This document shows positions 24,797 through 33,736 of a stretch of DNA of 64,000 bases, piece by piece (position 1 is the stretch's first letter; each line of letters starts with the position of its first letter). Where the stretch lies: assembly GCA_021775475.1 (NCBI GenBank), contig JAJFHS010000030.1:1-64000 (forward strand), given 5' to 3'. Made by a program: the position numbers and the translations under genes. The DNA is from Hyphomicrobiales bacterium. Lineage in GTDB: Bacteria; Pseudomonadota; Alphaproteobacteria; Rhizobiales; JAJFHR01. A model generated the notes under the pieces. The model saw only the letters and a list, made by a program, of their open reading frames with translations, did no database searches and was not told the DNA's origin.

Positions 24797-25570
24797 ATGC
24801 TCGCGCTCATTTCTCCTGCCAAAAAACTGGACTTTGAAACCGACCCGTCTATCGATATCCACACCCAGCCAGATCTCCTTGAGCGGGCGGAAAAACTGGT
24901 CGTTCGCGCGCGCAACCTGAGCCGATCAGCATTGGCGCAAACCATGAAGTTGAGCGATACGCTTGCCGAATTAAATTATCAGCGCTATCAGGCTTTCAAA
25001 ACCCCGTTTACGCTTGCCAATGCCAAGCAGGCCGCTCTGGTTTTCAACGGTGATACCTATGTCGGCCTCAATGCCAAAACCTTAAGCGAGGAAGATCTGA
25101 TCTTCGCCCAGGATCATTTGCGCATACTGTCCGGTCTCTACGGTTTGCTGCGACCACTCGATTTGATACAGCCCTACCGGCTGGAAATGGGGGCGAAATT
25201 TCAACCGCCACGCGCAGCAAACCTGTATGAATTCTGGGGCGATACGTTGAGCGATGAAATTAACAAAATTATCACAGCCCAGGGCCATACTTGCGTGGTC
25301 AACTGTGCTTCAAACGAATACTTCAAGGCCGTAAAACCAAAGAAACTGTCTGTTCCAGTAATCACTCCGGTTTTCAAAGAAGTAAAAGACAATCAGGCCC
25401 GGGTCATTGGCCTTTTTGCCAAGCAAGCCCGCGGCATGATGGCGCGACACATAATTGTCAACCGATTGGAATCTTGCGAAGACCTGAAGTCCTTCAGCGC
25501 TGGTGGCTACACCTACCGCGAAGATCTGTCAGAAGATTTATCATGGGTATTTACCCGCCCGCAACCTTGA
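24797..25570 (+). CDS. yaaA: Peroxide stress protein YaaA
   Basis: YaaA (DUF328) lowers free iron and protects DNA from oxidative damage; the family has a DNA-binding fold. 257 residues is the normal length. Diagnostic wording: MLALISPAKKLDFET at the start, LNYQRYQAFKTPF, FNGDTYVGLNA, then the central RILSGLYGLLRPLDLIQPYRLEMG and NCASNEYFKAV. Its 3' end runs into a decayed PAS gene copy. Confidence 0.92.
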   Translation: MLALISPAKKLDFETDPSIDIHTQPDLLERAEKLVVRARNLSRSALAQTMKLSDTLAELNYQRYQAFKTPFTLANAKQAALVFNGDTYVGLNAKTLSEEDLIFAQDHLRILSGLYGLLRPLDLIQPYRLEMGAKFQPPRAANLYEFWGDTLSDEINKIITAQGHTCVVNCASNEYFKAVKPKKLSVPVITPVFKEVKDNQARVIGLFAKQARGMMARHIIVNRLESCEDLKSFSAGGYTYREDLSEDLSWVFTRPQP

Positions 25571-25627
25571 CGTTTATATTACCCTTGTTCCCGTAATAAT
25601 ATTTTTGCTCAACCACCCTTTCACCAG

Positions 25628-26069
25628 CGTGTTGGGGCGCATGACCTATACCAATGACGTTTTCTCGCGTATTGCCGGTTATAGTGCACGCGAACTTAAA
25701 GGCCAGCCTCACAACATAATACGCCACCCCCAAATGCCGCGATCCGTCTTTGCCCTTCTGTGGCAAACCATTCAGGCAGGAGGTGAAATTTTCGCCTACG
25801 TAATCAACCGTTGCAAAAATGGCGATCATTACTGGGTCATCGCCCATGTCAGTGCCAGCCGCGACCGTTCGGGAGAAATTATCGGCTACCATTCCGCCCG
25901 CCGCGTCCCTGAACGCTCAATCGTTGATGAAAAAATCATCCCCCTCTACGACCTGTTGCTGAGTGAAAAAAACAAATACCCCAACCGCAAACCCCACATT
26001 TTCCACAATACAGAACAAACATTCCAAAATATGGAATACTGCTATCGAGACATAGTACACAACTACTAG
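25628..26069 (+). pseudogene. Decayed duplicate of the Aer-like PAS gene
   Basis: From TYTNDVFSRIAGYS to RRVPERSIVDEKI the translation closely follows the PAS protein at 26223-26747 (same order, most residues the same, including KNGDHYWV). The first PAS strand and the N-terminus are missing: upstream of 25641 the frame runs into the yaaA 3' end with unrelated sequence. The C-terminus has lost the helical tail; only QNMEY is shared. The copies differ at many synonymous sites, so the tandem duplication is old. A short protein from ATG 25641 is possible, but it would lack part of the PAS fold. Confidence 0.7.
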
Positions 26070-26222
26070 TGCGGGTAATAATTTTTGCACGTTATAGTAT
26101 TTGTTAACTAAGTTCGCCCTAACATGTCTCGGAAATTTTATTAGTGGGCACAGCGATTCGTATCTTTGTACATAAATTGGTCGACAGGCTGATCGAATTG
26201 CAGAAAATTGGGGAAGACGATT

Positions 26223-26747
26223 ATGGCGCGTGAAACTTCTGTTACCGGGGTTGAACAATTTTTTGAAGAAGACGAACTGATCGTCAGCAAAACCGACCTC
26301 AAGGGGCACTTGACGTACACCAATGACGTTTTCCTGCGCATTGCCGGGTATAGCGAACAGGAATGCAAAGGTCAGGCGCACAACATGATACGCCATCCCA
26401 ATATGCCTCGGTCGGTTTTTGCCCTGCTTTGGGAACACATTCAAAATGGTCGCGAAATTTTCGCTTATGTCATAAACAGATGCAAAAACGGTGATCATTA
26501 CTGGGTTGTCGCTCATGTAACGCCAAGCCGCAGTGCTACGGGTTCAATAGTCGGATATCACTCTACCCGCCGCGTGCCTGAGCGCTCAGTCATCGATACA
26601 AAAATCAAACCACTTTACGACCAACTGTTGGCGGAAGAAAACAAACACTCCAACCGCAAAACCGGTCTGGAAGCGGGCGTCAACATGTTACGCAGCATGC
26701 TGAAAGAACAAAACATGGAATACGACGAGTTTATCGCCGCTCTTTAA
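26223..26747 (+). CDS. Aer-like PAS domain protein (redox or oxygen sensor)
   Basis: 174 residues. The PAS domain (about residues 15-130) has the Aer-type wording TYTNDVFLRIAGYSEQE, GQAHNMIRHPNMPRSVFALLW and KNGDHYWV, which in Aer forms an FAD pocket. A helical tail follows. The start ATG at 26223 has GGGGAAG upstream. It ends 33 bases before a soluble methyl-accepting transducer. In E. coli Aer the PAS and signalling domains are one protein; here they are separate adjacent genes. Confidence 0.85.
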   Translation: MARETSVTGVEQFFEEDELIVSKTDLKGHLTYTNDVFLRIAGYSEQECKGQAHNMIRHPNMPRSVFALLWEHIQNGREIFAYVINRCKNGDHYWVVAHVTPSRSATGSIVGYHSTRRVPERSVIDTKIKPLYDQLLAEENKHSNRKTGLEAGVNMLRSMLKEQNMEYDEFIAAL

Positions 26748-26780
26748 CATCCAACACACAATTTATGAAAGTTGCATTCA

Positions 26781-27932
26781 ATGTTTTTTAATTCACAAAA
26801 ATCGACCATCACCAAAGCTCTCAAAACCTGTGATGCCGTCGCCAACGGCGATTTTGAAGCCCGTATCACTGACATTACCGAAAAGGGCGAAGCCGCTGAA
26901 TTGTGTCACGCCATAAACCGGCTGATTGACCGTTCTGATGCCTATATTCGCGAAACGCGTGCTTCTTTGGAATATGTATCTGAAAACAAGTATTTTCGCC
27001 GCATTTCCTTGCGCGGTATGACCGGCGCGTTCGGCGAGGCCGCCGGCATTGCCAATAACGCCATGGATGGCATGCAGGAGCGCGTTGGGGGGTTCAGGAA
27101 AATTGTCGGTCAGTTTGATGAAAAAATGACCGCAGCTCTCAAAACTGTTGAAGCTTCAGCTGTTGAACTGGAAACTTCAGCGCAAACAATGGGAAATTTG
27201 ACAAAATCTGCCAATGATCAGGCCCAGACCGTTGAACAGGAAGCAACACGTGCTTCTGAAAATGTCAATTCTGTCGCCGCTTCTACCGAAGAGATGACCC
27301 AATCAATCGGTGAAATCACCCAGCAGGTCACCCAGTCGGCGGACATCACTCTCGATGCGGTGAAAGAGGTGGAAAAGACCAGCCTGGACATCAGCAGTCT
27401 TTCTGAAGCATCTGAAAAAATTGGCCTGGTGGTCTCAATGATTACTGACATTGCCGAACAAACCAATCTGTTGGCGCTCAATGCGACAATCGAAGCCGCG
27501 CGCGCCGGTGACGCTGGCAAGGGGTTCGCCGTGGTTGCAGCAGAGGTTAAAGAACTCGCCAGCCAGACGGCAAAGGCAACGGACGAAATAGGCACACAGA
27601 TCAGTGCTATTCAGGAAGCCAGCAACAAAGCGGTCGCCTCCATTGGTGACATTGGCACCACCATTAACTCGGTCAATGAAATCGCCAATGCTATTGCTGC
27701 GTCAGTTGTTGAGCAAAGCACGGCAACGGAAGAAATTTCGCGCAGTGTTGTCCAGGCATCTGAAGGAACCAGTGCTGTTACAACAAATATCTCTACCATT
27801 GCCGAAGCCATTGGTGAGACCATGCACGCGGTTGAAAGCGTTCAAAGTTCTTCCGGTGAATTAAGCCAGAGCGGCAATACCATGCGCACGGAAGTAACCG
27901 AGTTTCTTCAGGAAGTTCAACGTGTTATTTAA
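26781..27932 (+). CDS. Cytoplasmic methyl-accepting chemotaxis protein
   Basis: 383 residues, no transmembrane segment. An N-terminal HAMP-like helical region (about 1-95, [12 protein letters not shown]) leads to the MCP signalling domain, whose hairpin tip reads [31 protein letters not shown] (here in overlapping short parts, about residues 225-255). The tip binds CheW and CheA. It follows the Aer-like PAS gene and probably receives its signal, giving a two-protein aerotaxis or energy-taxis receptor. No other che genes are in the window. Confidence 0.9.
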   Translation: MFFNSQKSTITKALKTCDAVANGDFEARITDITEKGEAAELCHAINRLIDRSDAYIRETRASLEYVSENKYFRRISLRGMTGAFGEAAGIANNAMDGMQERVGGFRKIVGQFDEKMTAALKTVEASAVELETSAQTMGNLTKSANDQAQTVEQEATRASENVNSVAASTEEMTQSIGEITQQVTQSADITLDAVKEVEKTSLDISSLSEASEKIGLVVSMITDIAEQTNLLALNATIEAARAGDAGKGFAVVAAEVKELASQTAKATDEIGTQISAIQEASNKAVASIGDIGTTINSVNEIANAIAASVVEQSTATEEISRSVVQASEGTSAVTTNISTIAEAIGETMHAVESVQSSSGELSQSGNTMRTEVTEFLQEVQRVI

Positions 27933-28020
27933 AACACTCGTTGAAAAATGGAAATTGGTTTCCGCAGAAGTAGCGCGTTAAACCAGTGTTCGGAAAAGCG
28001 ACACAATTCACATCCAAGCG

Positions 28021-28048
28021 GAAATGCCCTAAAGCCATTGGGCATTTC
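28021..28048 (+). terminator. Terminator-like hairpin after the chemotaxis gene
   Basis: Perfect 9-bp arms GAAATGCCC and GGGCATTTC around a 10-base loop, followed on the plus strand by TTGCTTCTTTT. It overlaps the last codons of the convergent AraC gene. Confidence 0.5.
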
Positions 28049-29060
28049 TTGCTTCTTTTGGGGTGCACCCTCTCCAGCGCTTGAAGGCAACACTAAAGGC
28101 ACTCTGATTGCCATAGCCCAGCAAATAAGAGATCTGCTTTAACGACAATCTTTTGTCCTGAATATACGTCATTGCCAGATTATATCGCAAGGTCTCGAGA
28201 ATTTCTGAAAAGTTTGTGTCTTCGCCTGACAGTCGCCGCAACATAGTCCTTTCGGTCAACCCCATTTCAAAAGCGATATCTTTCGCTTTCGCACCTCCAC
28301 CTGGCAACCGGTCGATGATACTCTTTCGGATATCCCTTAGAAAAACAGATTGTACCAGCTCGTGCTCGCGCAAAAGTTGATCGCAGTGCAATTTTAAAAT
28401 ACCCAAAAGTCGGTCATCCGAATTCTTGATCGGGAGTTTCAGGTCCTCACGGCGTATAATGACCTGGCAATGGTTCTGGCCAAAACAGACTTTGCATCCC
28501 AGTATTTTCTCATAATCAGCAAGGTTTTTTCCGCTTTCCAGTTGAGTGACGAAGTGCACTTCTCGTGGTGGCAAATCTCTGGCGATAAAAACCTGATAGC
28601 AATGGATCAGGTTGGCCACAAACCATTCGGTAGCTGATTGATAATCAAAGAAGTCCGTTCTGTCAGGTATGAACTCAAGGGCAACATTTTCCCCCTGCAT
28701 TACAACCTCCATATTCCAGGCCCCGGTCACAATGCGGATATACTGCTTCAGATTGAACAAAGCATCTCCCAGTGTTTTGGAGCACCCCCCCATATAGACC
28801 ACCGCGCCAAAATCGCGTGGATCAATAGTACGGGCAAGTTTCAGTGCAAAATAGGGATCGTTCAGCGCCTTTGCCGCCAGGTCAAAAACCCGGGCATGGG
28901 CATAGAACGGCACCCAGCCATTTTCTTTATACACGTCGCATAATTGTAGCCCTGCCTGTTTTAAAAGGGGCTCAATTGCTACGTTAGAGTTATCAAGGCA
29001 CTCCAGAACAAGTCTAACGCCTATCTTGTGTACATAAGATTCTTCTACCACAGGTAGCAT
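28029..29060 (-). CDS. AraC-family transcriptional regulator (OruR/Arabinose_bd type)
   Basis: 343 residues. The N-terminal ligand-binding region (about 15-215) is of the arabinose-binding-like type found in OruR-like regulators. The C-terminal HTH_18 domain (about 235-335) contains AKDIAFEMGLTERTMLRRLSGE and LKQISYLLGYGNQSAFSVAFKRWRG with TPKEAR. Neighbours do not reveal its target. The gap 29061-29269 upstream is AT-rich and holds no gene. Confidence 0.88.
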   Translation of the reverse strand: MLPVVEESYVHKIGVRLVLECLDNSNVAIEPLLKQAGLQLCDVYKENGWVPFYAHARVFDLAAKALNDPYFALKLARTIDPRDFGAVVYMGGCSKTLGDALFNLKQYIRIVTGAWNMEVVMQGENVALEFIPDRTDFFDYQSATEWFVANLIHCYQVFIARDLPPREVHFVTQLESGKNLADYEKILGCKVCFGQNHCQVIIRREDLKLPIKNSDDRLLGILKLHCDQLLREHELVQSVFLRDIRKSIIDRLPGGGAKAKDIAFEMGLTERTMLRRLSGEDTNFSEILETLRYNLAMTYIQDKRLSLKQISYLLGYGNQSAFSVAFKRWRGCTPKEARNAQWL

Positions 29061-29269
29061 TCTTTAGGTTACAGGTTTTCACTTCTATATTAAAAGAACT
29101 TTTAAATTTGAAATCTGCATTTTGTCATCAAATCACAAAAACTGTCTTCAATTCAATCAAATTTATATTTGAATTGCTGATTAGCTAAAATGTATACAGG
29201 TCGCCTGCTTCAAGAAAGAAGGAGAGTTTTTGCTGGGGGACAGTGATTGTTACTTAAAAAGGCGGATAC

Positions 29270-29686
29270 ATGACAACCATCGTTTGCATCGATGACAACC
29301 CTAAGCACAGCGAGAACATTGACAGAATACTGACAGAAGCAGGCTACGAAGTCCTGGTAACCGGTGACGGCGACGAGGGCCTGAAGGCGGTTCTCGAACG
29401 TTTGCCCGGTCTTATCCTGTACAATATCAGTGCACCTTCAAAGAATCGCTACCGGATTCTAAATGAAGTCCGTGAAAAGTACCCGTTGCTGGCTGAGGTA
29501 CCCTTCATTTTTATTTCCGGCGCTGCCAACAACCAGCAAATACTTTCGGATCTGAATGCTGGTGCGGATAGTTTCCTGATTGAGCCCGTCAACACTTCGC
29601 TTGTACTGGCAACCGTTCAGGCCAGCCTGCGCCAGGTGGATCGCATCAAATTCAAAAACGAAAAGCTTCTTGTGCTTGATATTTAG
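29270..29686 (+). CDS. Stand-alone receiver-like protein lacking the phospho-acceptor aspartate
   Basis: 138 residues made of one CheY-like domain. The acidic pair is present (IVCIDDNP), but the phosphorylation site reads LILYNISAP, with Asn where Asp is required. The conserved Lys before the last strand is replaced in FLIEPVN (usually K-P). A short helical tail follows. Canonical aspartyl phosphorylation is therefore unlikely. Nearby genes give no partner; the next gene is a PaaK-like ligase. Confidence 0.82.
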   Translation: MTTIVCIDDNPKHSENIDRILTEAGYEVLVTGDGDEGLKAVLERLPGLILYNISAPSKNRYRILNEVREKYPLLAEVPFIFISGAANNQQILSDLNAGADSFLIEPVNTSLVLATVQASLRQVDRIKFKNEKLLVLDI

Positions 29687-29817
29687 CATCGCTCTTCCCC
29701 GGTCAACAATGAACGCCATCTGAATTCCCGCATTTCCGGCCTTAAAATTGCGCTGAGCGCTTGTTTTTTGTTCAAACGGGTATAGGTTGCCGCTATGAAA
29801 CCGGCAAAGCAAAAGAA

Positions 29818-31155
29818 ATGAGCGAATACAACCAGAATGAAATCCCGCAACATCCTGATGAGTGGATACGGGCAATGGTGCTACAGCTTGAACGTACAGA
29901 ACGGGCAACACCGGCACAACAGATAGCCAGCCAGAAAAACCTGCTGCTTAAACTCGCCAGACATTCAATTGAAACAGTTCCCGCCTATAAAAACCGGTTA
30001 AAGCCGTTAGTTCGGGCCAACGGCAAGATTTCTCTCGACGGCTGGCTCGATGTACCCGTGTTAAAACGCAAGGATGCCGTATTACTTGGCGAAGAGCTTG
30101 TTTCCCAGAATGTTCCTGTAGGCCATGGTGAAGTAAGAAAAACCTCAACTTCCGGCTCAACAGGGATACCTTTTGCTTTTAATGTTTCCCAGGTTCACGA
30201 CACTATGTTGGGGTGCGTAACCACACGTTACCACCGCTGGCATAATTATGATTACCGCAAAAGCCTTGCATCAATTCGCTCCAATTATCTTGGTATTGCC
30301 TCATGGCCGGAAGGCGACCAACGTGCTTCATGGGCACACTTCGCCCTGCGGTTAGAAAATCCCGGACAGTATCACCACCTTAACATAAACACGCCAATTG
30401 AACGCCAGATTGAATGGTTGCGGCGCATCAGACCTAATTATTTGCAAACCTATCCGTCTAATGCCCGTGCCCTGGCTCTTGCGATTGAAGAAGGCGCAGA
30501 GTCGTTAAAATTTGACGGTATTTTGACTTACGCCGAAATGCTGACGCCGGATAACCGGGCCATCATATCACGCGTTTTTGGCTGTCATCTCGCCGATGGT
30601 TATAGTTCCAGCGAATGTGGGCATATAGCATTGCAGTCACCGCTGAGCCACAATTGGCTGGTGCAGTCGGAAGTCACTTACCTGGAAATCCTTAATGACC
30701 AGGATCAGCCCTGTGAGCCTGGTGAGATGGGACGCGTTGTGGTCACTCCACTACATAATTATGCCCAACCGTTGATTCGCTACAACCTGGGAGATTACGC
30801 CACATTGGGCACAAACGATGTCTCGGGTCTACCTTATCCTGTATTGACCAAAATCCACGGGCGAATACGTAACATGTTCAAATTTACCGGTGGCGTTTTG
30901 ATACAGCCGGACTTCAAACCTGTAAGTGTTTATCGCTTTTTAAACCCGAAGCAGTGGCAGGTTGCACAGATTGGAGACATGACCCTGGAAATCAGAATTG
31001 TGCCAGGAGGTGATCCTTCTAAAATGGATACCGAGGGTATGGACCAGTATATTCGCGACCTGCTGGATATGGACCTAACCATAAACTACAAGTTTGTAAC
31101 AGAATTGACAAATCCCCGTACCGGCAAGCACGAGGATTATGTCTGTGAGATATGA
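29818..31155 (+). CDS. Phenylacetate-CoA ligase-like adenylate-forming protein (PaaK/CapK family)
   Basis: 445 residues. The ATP-binding loop is in RKTSTSGSTGIPFAFN (about residue 105). Later motifs include DGYSSSECGHIA, where substrate and adenylate are held, and LIRYNLGDYA. The family activates carboxylic acids as acyl-adenylates; members outside phenylacetate catabolism often serve in polymer or antibiotic synthesis (CapK-like). No paa genes are nearby, so the substrate is open. The ATG at 29818 is chosen because the upstream in-frame extension from 29761 looks non-coding. Confidence 0.8.
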   Translation: MSEYNQNEIPQHPDEWIRAMVLQLERTERATPAQQIASQKNLLLKLARHSIETVPAYKNRLKPLVRANGKISLDGWLDVPVLKRKDAVLLGEELVSQNVPVGHGEVRKTSTSGSTGIPFAFNVSQVHDTMLGCVTTRYHRWHNYDYRKSLASIRSNYLGIASWPEGDQRASWAHFALRLENPGQYHHLNINTPIERQIEWLRRIRPNYLQTYPSNARALALAIEEGAESLKFDGILTYAEMLTPDNRAIISRVFGCHLADGYSSSECGHIALQSPLSHNWLVQSEVTYLEILNDQDQPCEPGEMGRVVVTPLHNYAQPLIRYNLGDYATLGTNDVSGLPYPVLTKIHGRIRNMFKFTGGVLIQPDFKPVSVYRFLNPKQWQVAQIGDMTLEIRIVPGGDPSKMDTEGMDQYIRDLLDMDLTINYKFVTELTNPRTGKHEDYVCEI

Positions 31156-31260
31156 ATATTTATCACCGGGTGATTTTCCCGGTAATTCCAAAGATAAAAA
31201 GAATCGATACAGCCCCCAGGCTGTTGGCCAGTTCACCAACAGGCAAGATATCTCAATCCA

Positions 31261-32109
31261 TTAGGCCGGGCCACCATCAGTAAAAGGCGGTGGAGGCGGT
31301 GGAGGCGGTGGAGGCGGTGGAGGCGGAGAAGCAGCCGGCGGTGGCGGTGGCGGTGGCGAAGCAGGATTGTCAACTTCACGCAACAACTCATTCAAATAAT
31401 TCGTAGGATCATCTTCACGATCGCGCCTGATAAGAGATTTTTGCGCACCACCGAAATAATAACGCACACCGGCCAGAACCTTGCGATGTTTCTTGCCGCC
31501 AAACTGCCCAGAGACAAATACTGTAGCAGGCATGTTGTCGAGTTGATATTCCGCCCCGAAGGCAGCAGCACTGATATCGAGAAAACGTCTGTATCCTGCC
31601 GATATCTTGAAATTATCCGTGGCGTAATAGGTGGCACCAAGTACAGCAACCACATCACCCTTGGTCCGGTCCGAATTCTCATAACCAGCAAGCCCTGTCA
31701 ATGTGATCTTGTCGATATAATATTCTGCCTCTGCACCAAGACGCCAGATATCATTGTTGCCTACACCGGAATACGAGCCATAGGCACCCAGCAGATAATT
31801 GTTGGGATTACGTGTGAAAGCATGGGCGGCCACCCCACCGGAGGTTTTTCCATCCAGTTTTCCCAACGCGCCATCCAGTTGCAAACCAAATTGGCAATTA
31901 ATCGGAATGGAAACACTGCCTTCGCTCTGAAACGCTCCACCTTTGTTACCTTTATCCTTAGTGGCGCCTCCTGCAATCCCGAGTTTGCCGTTAATTTCAG
32001 AAACCGCGCAATCACCATAGGTCGCTGGTAAGTGCCCACCAGCAAACGCTGGAGACTGAATGAACACAACACAAGCCAAACCGCTTGCGTATCGAGCCAA
32101 GTTTTTCAT
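31261..32109 (-). CDS. Outer-membrane beta-barrel protein with a proline-rich C-terminal tail
   Basis: 282 residues. The ATG at 32109 follows a strong AAAGGGGGG sequence. A signal peptide ends at AFA (about residue 23). The mature part has alternating strands typical of a small barrel: RLGAEAEYYIDKITLTGLAGYE, VVAVLGATYY, FKISAGYRRFLD, KVLAGVRYYFGG. Residues about 250-278 are almost only proline, encoded by a 9-bp tandem repeat. The barrel usually ends at the last strand, so the acidic and proline-rich tail is an addition. It is divergent from ruvX. Confidence 0.75.
   Translation of the reverse strand: MKNLARYASGLACVVFIQSPAFAGGHLPATYGDCAVSEINGKLGIAGGATKDKGNKGGAFQSEGSVSIPINCQFGLQLDGALGKLDGKTSGGVAAHAFTRNPNNYLLGAYGSYSGVGNNDIWRLGAEAEYYIDKITLTGLAGYENSDRTKGDVVAVLGATYYATDNFKISAGYRRFLDISAAAFGAEYQLDNMPATVFVSGQFGGKKHRKVLAGVRYYFGGAQKSLIRRDREDDPTNYLNELLREVDNPASPPPPPPPAASPPPPPPPPPPPPPPFTDGGPA
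31287..31326 (+). repeat. 9-bp tandem repeat encoding polyproline
   Basis: About four and a half copies of GGTGGAGGC (plus strand) encode consecutive prolines on the minus strand near the end of the barrel protein gene. The 31338-31360 stretch continues with GGTGGC units. Such a tract is prone to length change, which here would vary the tail in steps of three residues without a frameshift. Confidence 0.8.
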
Positions 32110-32224
32110 CACCCCCCCTTTAAAAACTTTACAAATCGAATCTTTTAATAAGTTATTAAGCAATTGATATACTTTGATAGCTGGAATTGCAATACCAGAC
32201 CCTATATGATCCTTAGTCTTCACC

Positions 32225-32698
32225 ATGATTGATGAATTCAGCCAAAGCCTGATCAACCTGGCTGACGCCTTGCCGCCGCATCAACGGCTGATCGGCATTG
32301 ATCTGGGTTCGACGACAATCGGCCTCGCCTTGAGTGACATCTCAAGAACAGTGGCCTCACCACTCGAAACCTTGAAACGCACCAAATTCAAGCAAAATGC
32401 CTCAAACCTGGCCCAGCTTTGCGAAACGCATAGTGTTGGCGGGCTGATACTGGGTTTTCCGCTGAACATGGATGGCAGTGAAGGCCCGCGGGCGCAAGCG
32501 ACACGCGCATACATGCGCAACTGGCAGCAATTTTCTTCCCTCCCGGTAACCTTATGGGATGAAAGACTATCAACCGCAGCGGTGACCCGCACATTGCTGG
32601 AAGCCGATGCCTCGCGCCAGCGCCGTGCCCAACTGGTCGACAAGCTTGCCGCCACTTATATTCTGCAAGGCGCTCTTGACCGCTTGTCTGCAAGATAA
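32225..32698 (+). CDS. ruvX: Putative Holliday junction resolvase RuvX (YqgF)
   Basis: RuvX/YqgF has an RNase H fold and acts in Holliday junction resolution or rRNA end maturation. 157 residues. The catalytic Asp lies in LIGIDLGSTTIGLALSD (about residues 22-38), the Glu side in VTLWDERLSTAAVTR, and the last Asp in AQLVDKLAATYILQ. A gap of about 70 bases separates it from pyrB, as in related alphaproteobacteria. Confidence 0.92.
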   Translation: MIDEFSQSLINLADALPPHQRLIGIDLGSTTIGLALSDISRTVASPLETLKRTKFKQNASNLAQLCETHSVGGLILGFPLNMDGSEGPRAQATRAYMRNWQQFSSLPVTLWDERLSTAAVTRTLLEADASRQRRAQLVDKLAATYILQGALDRLSAR

Positions 32699-32770
32699 GG
32701 TGGATAAGGTTTGACTGATTAAAGATCCTTCTTGCCCAAACCACCGGCTATGCCTATAAGTCCGGTTTTA

Positions 32771-33736
32771 ATGACCGCAGAAATTAACCAGACAGATAGC
32801 GCTTTTTCCCACCCTCACCTGTTGGGCATAGAGGGTCTTTCCCTTCAAGATATCAATTACTTGCTGGATCTGTCTGAAACCTATGTTCAACAAAACCAGC
32901 AAACCAACAAAAAACGCGACACTTTGCGCGGCCGCACCCAGATCAACCTGTTTTTTGAAACCTCGACCCGCACCCAAAGCTCGTTTGAATTGGCTGGGAA
33001 ACGACTGGGGGCCGATGTCATGAACATGTCGGTCACAACCTCTTCCATGAGCAAGGGGGAGACCGTGATTGATACGGCGATGACGCTTAATGCCATGCGC
33101 CCGGATATTCTGGTTGTGCGCCACAGTGCAGCGGGTGCGGTTGAGTTGCTATCGCAAAAAGTTTCGTGTGCGGTCATCAACGCTGGCGACGGTGCCCATG
33201 AACATCCAACACAAGCCTTGCTGGATGCCCTCACTATCCGCCGGCGGCTGGGGCGAATTGAAGGCTTGAAGATAGCCATTTGCGGGGATGTGCTGCACAG
33301 CCGCGTCGCCAGATCGAATATCCTCCTTCTCAATGCCCTTGGCGCACGTGTTCGTATTGCCGGTCCCTCAACCCTACTGCCCAAAGATGCCGAACGGCTT
33401 GGTGTCGAGGTTTTTCACCGACTTGATGCAGCCGTGGTTGAGTGCGATGTGGTCATGATGTTGCGCATTCAGGGCGAACGCATGAATGGCAGCTTCATTC
33501 CATCCGCGCGCGAATTTTACCATTTTTTTGGCCTCGGAGCCCGGGCGTTGAGTTTCGCCAAACCTGACGCCCTGGTCATGCATCCCGGTCCCATGAACCG
33601 CGGCGTCGAGATTGACAGCGCCATTGCTGATGGACCGCAAAGCGTTATACGCGAACAGGTCGAAATGGGCGTGGCGGTGCGCATGGCAGTGCTGGATGCG
33701 TTAAGCCGCAACTTGCCTGAACAGAAAGTCGCATAA
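32771..33736 (+). CDS. pyrB: Aspartate carbamoyltransferase catalytic subunit
   Basis: PyrB joins carbamoyl phosphate and aspartate in the second step of pyrimidine synthesis. 321 residues from the ATG at 32771 (upstream in-frame starts at 32732 and 32750 exist). The carbamoyl-phosphate motif is [13 protein letters not shown] (about 58-70), with [26 protein letters not shown] and [12 protein letters not shown] downstream. Its stop codon shares a base with the ATG of the dihydroorotase homologue, consistent with a PyrB-PyrC' complex. Confidence 0.95.
   Translation: MTAEINQTDSAFSHPHLLGIEGLSLQDINYLLDLSETYVQQNQQTNKKRDTLRGRTQINLFFETSTRTQSSFELAGKRLGADVMNMSVTTSSMSKGETVIDTAMTLNAMRPDILVVRHSAAGAVELLSQKVSCAVINAGDGAHEHPTQALLDALTIRRRLGRIEGLKIAICGDVLHSRVARSNILLLNALGARVRIAGPSTLLPKDAERLGVEVFHRLDAAVVECDVVMMLRIQGERMNGSFIPSAREFYHFFGLGARALSFAKPDALVMHPGPMNRGVEIDSAIADGPQSVIREQVEMGVAVRMAVLDALSRNLPEQKVA

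Noticed and set aside
31221-31242. Inverted repeat CTGTTGG/CCAACAG past the PaaK-like gene
   Set aside because: No T run on either strand and only 7-bp arms; not enough for a terminator call.
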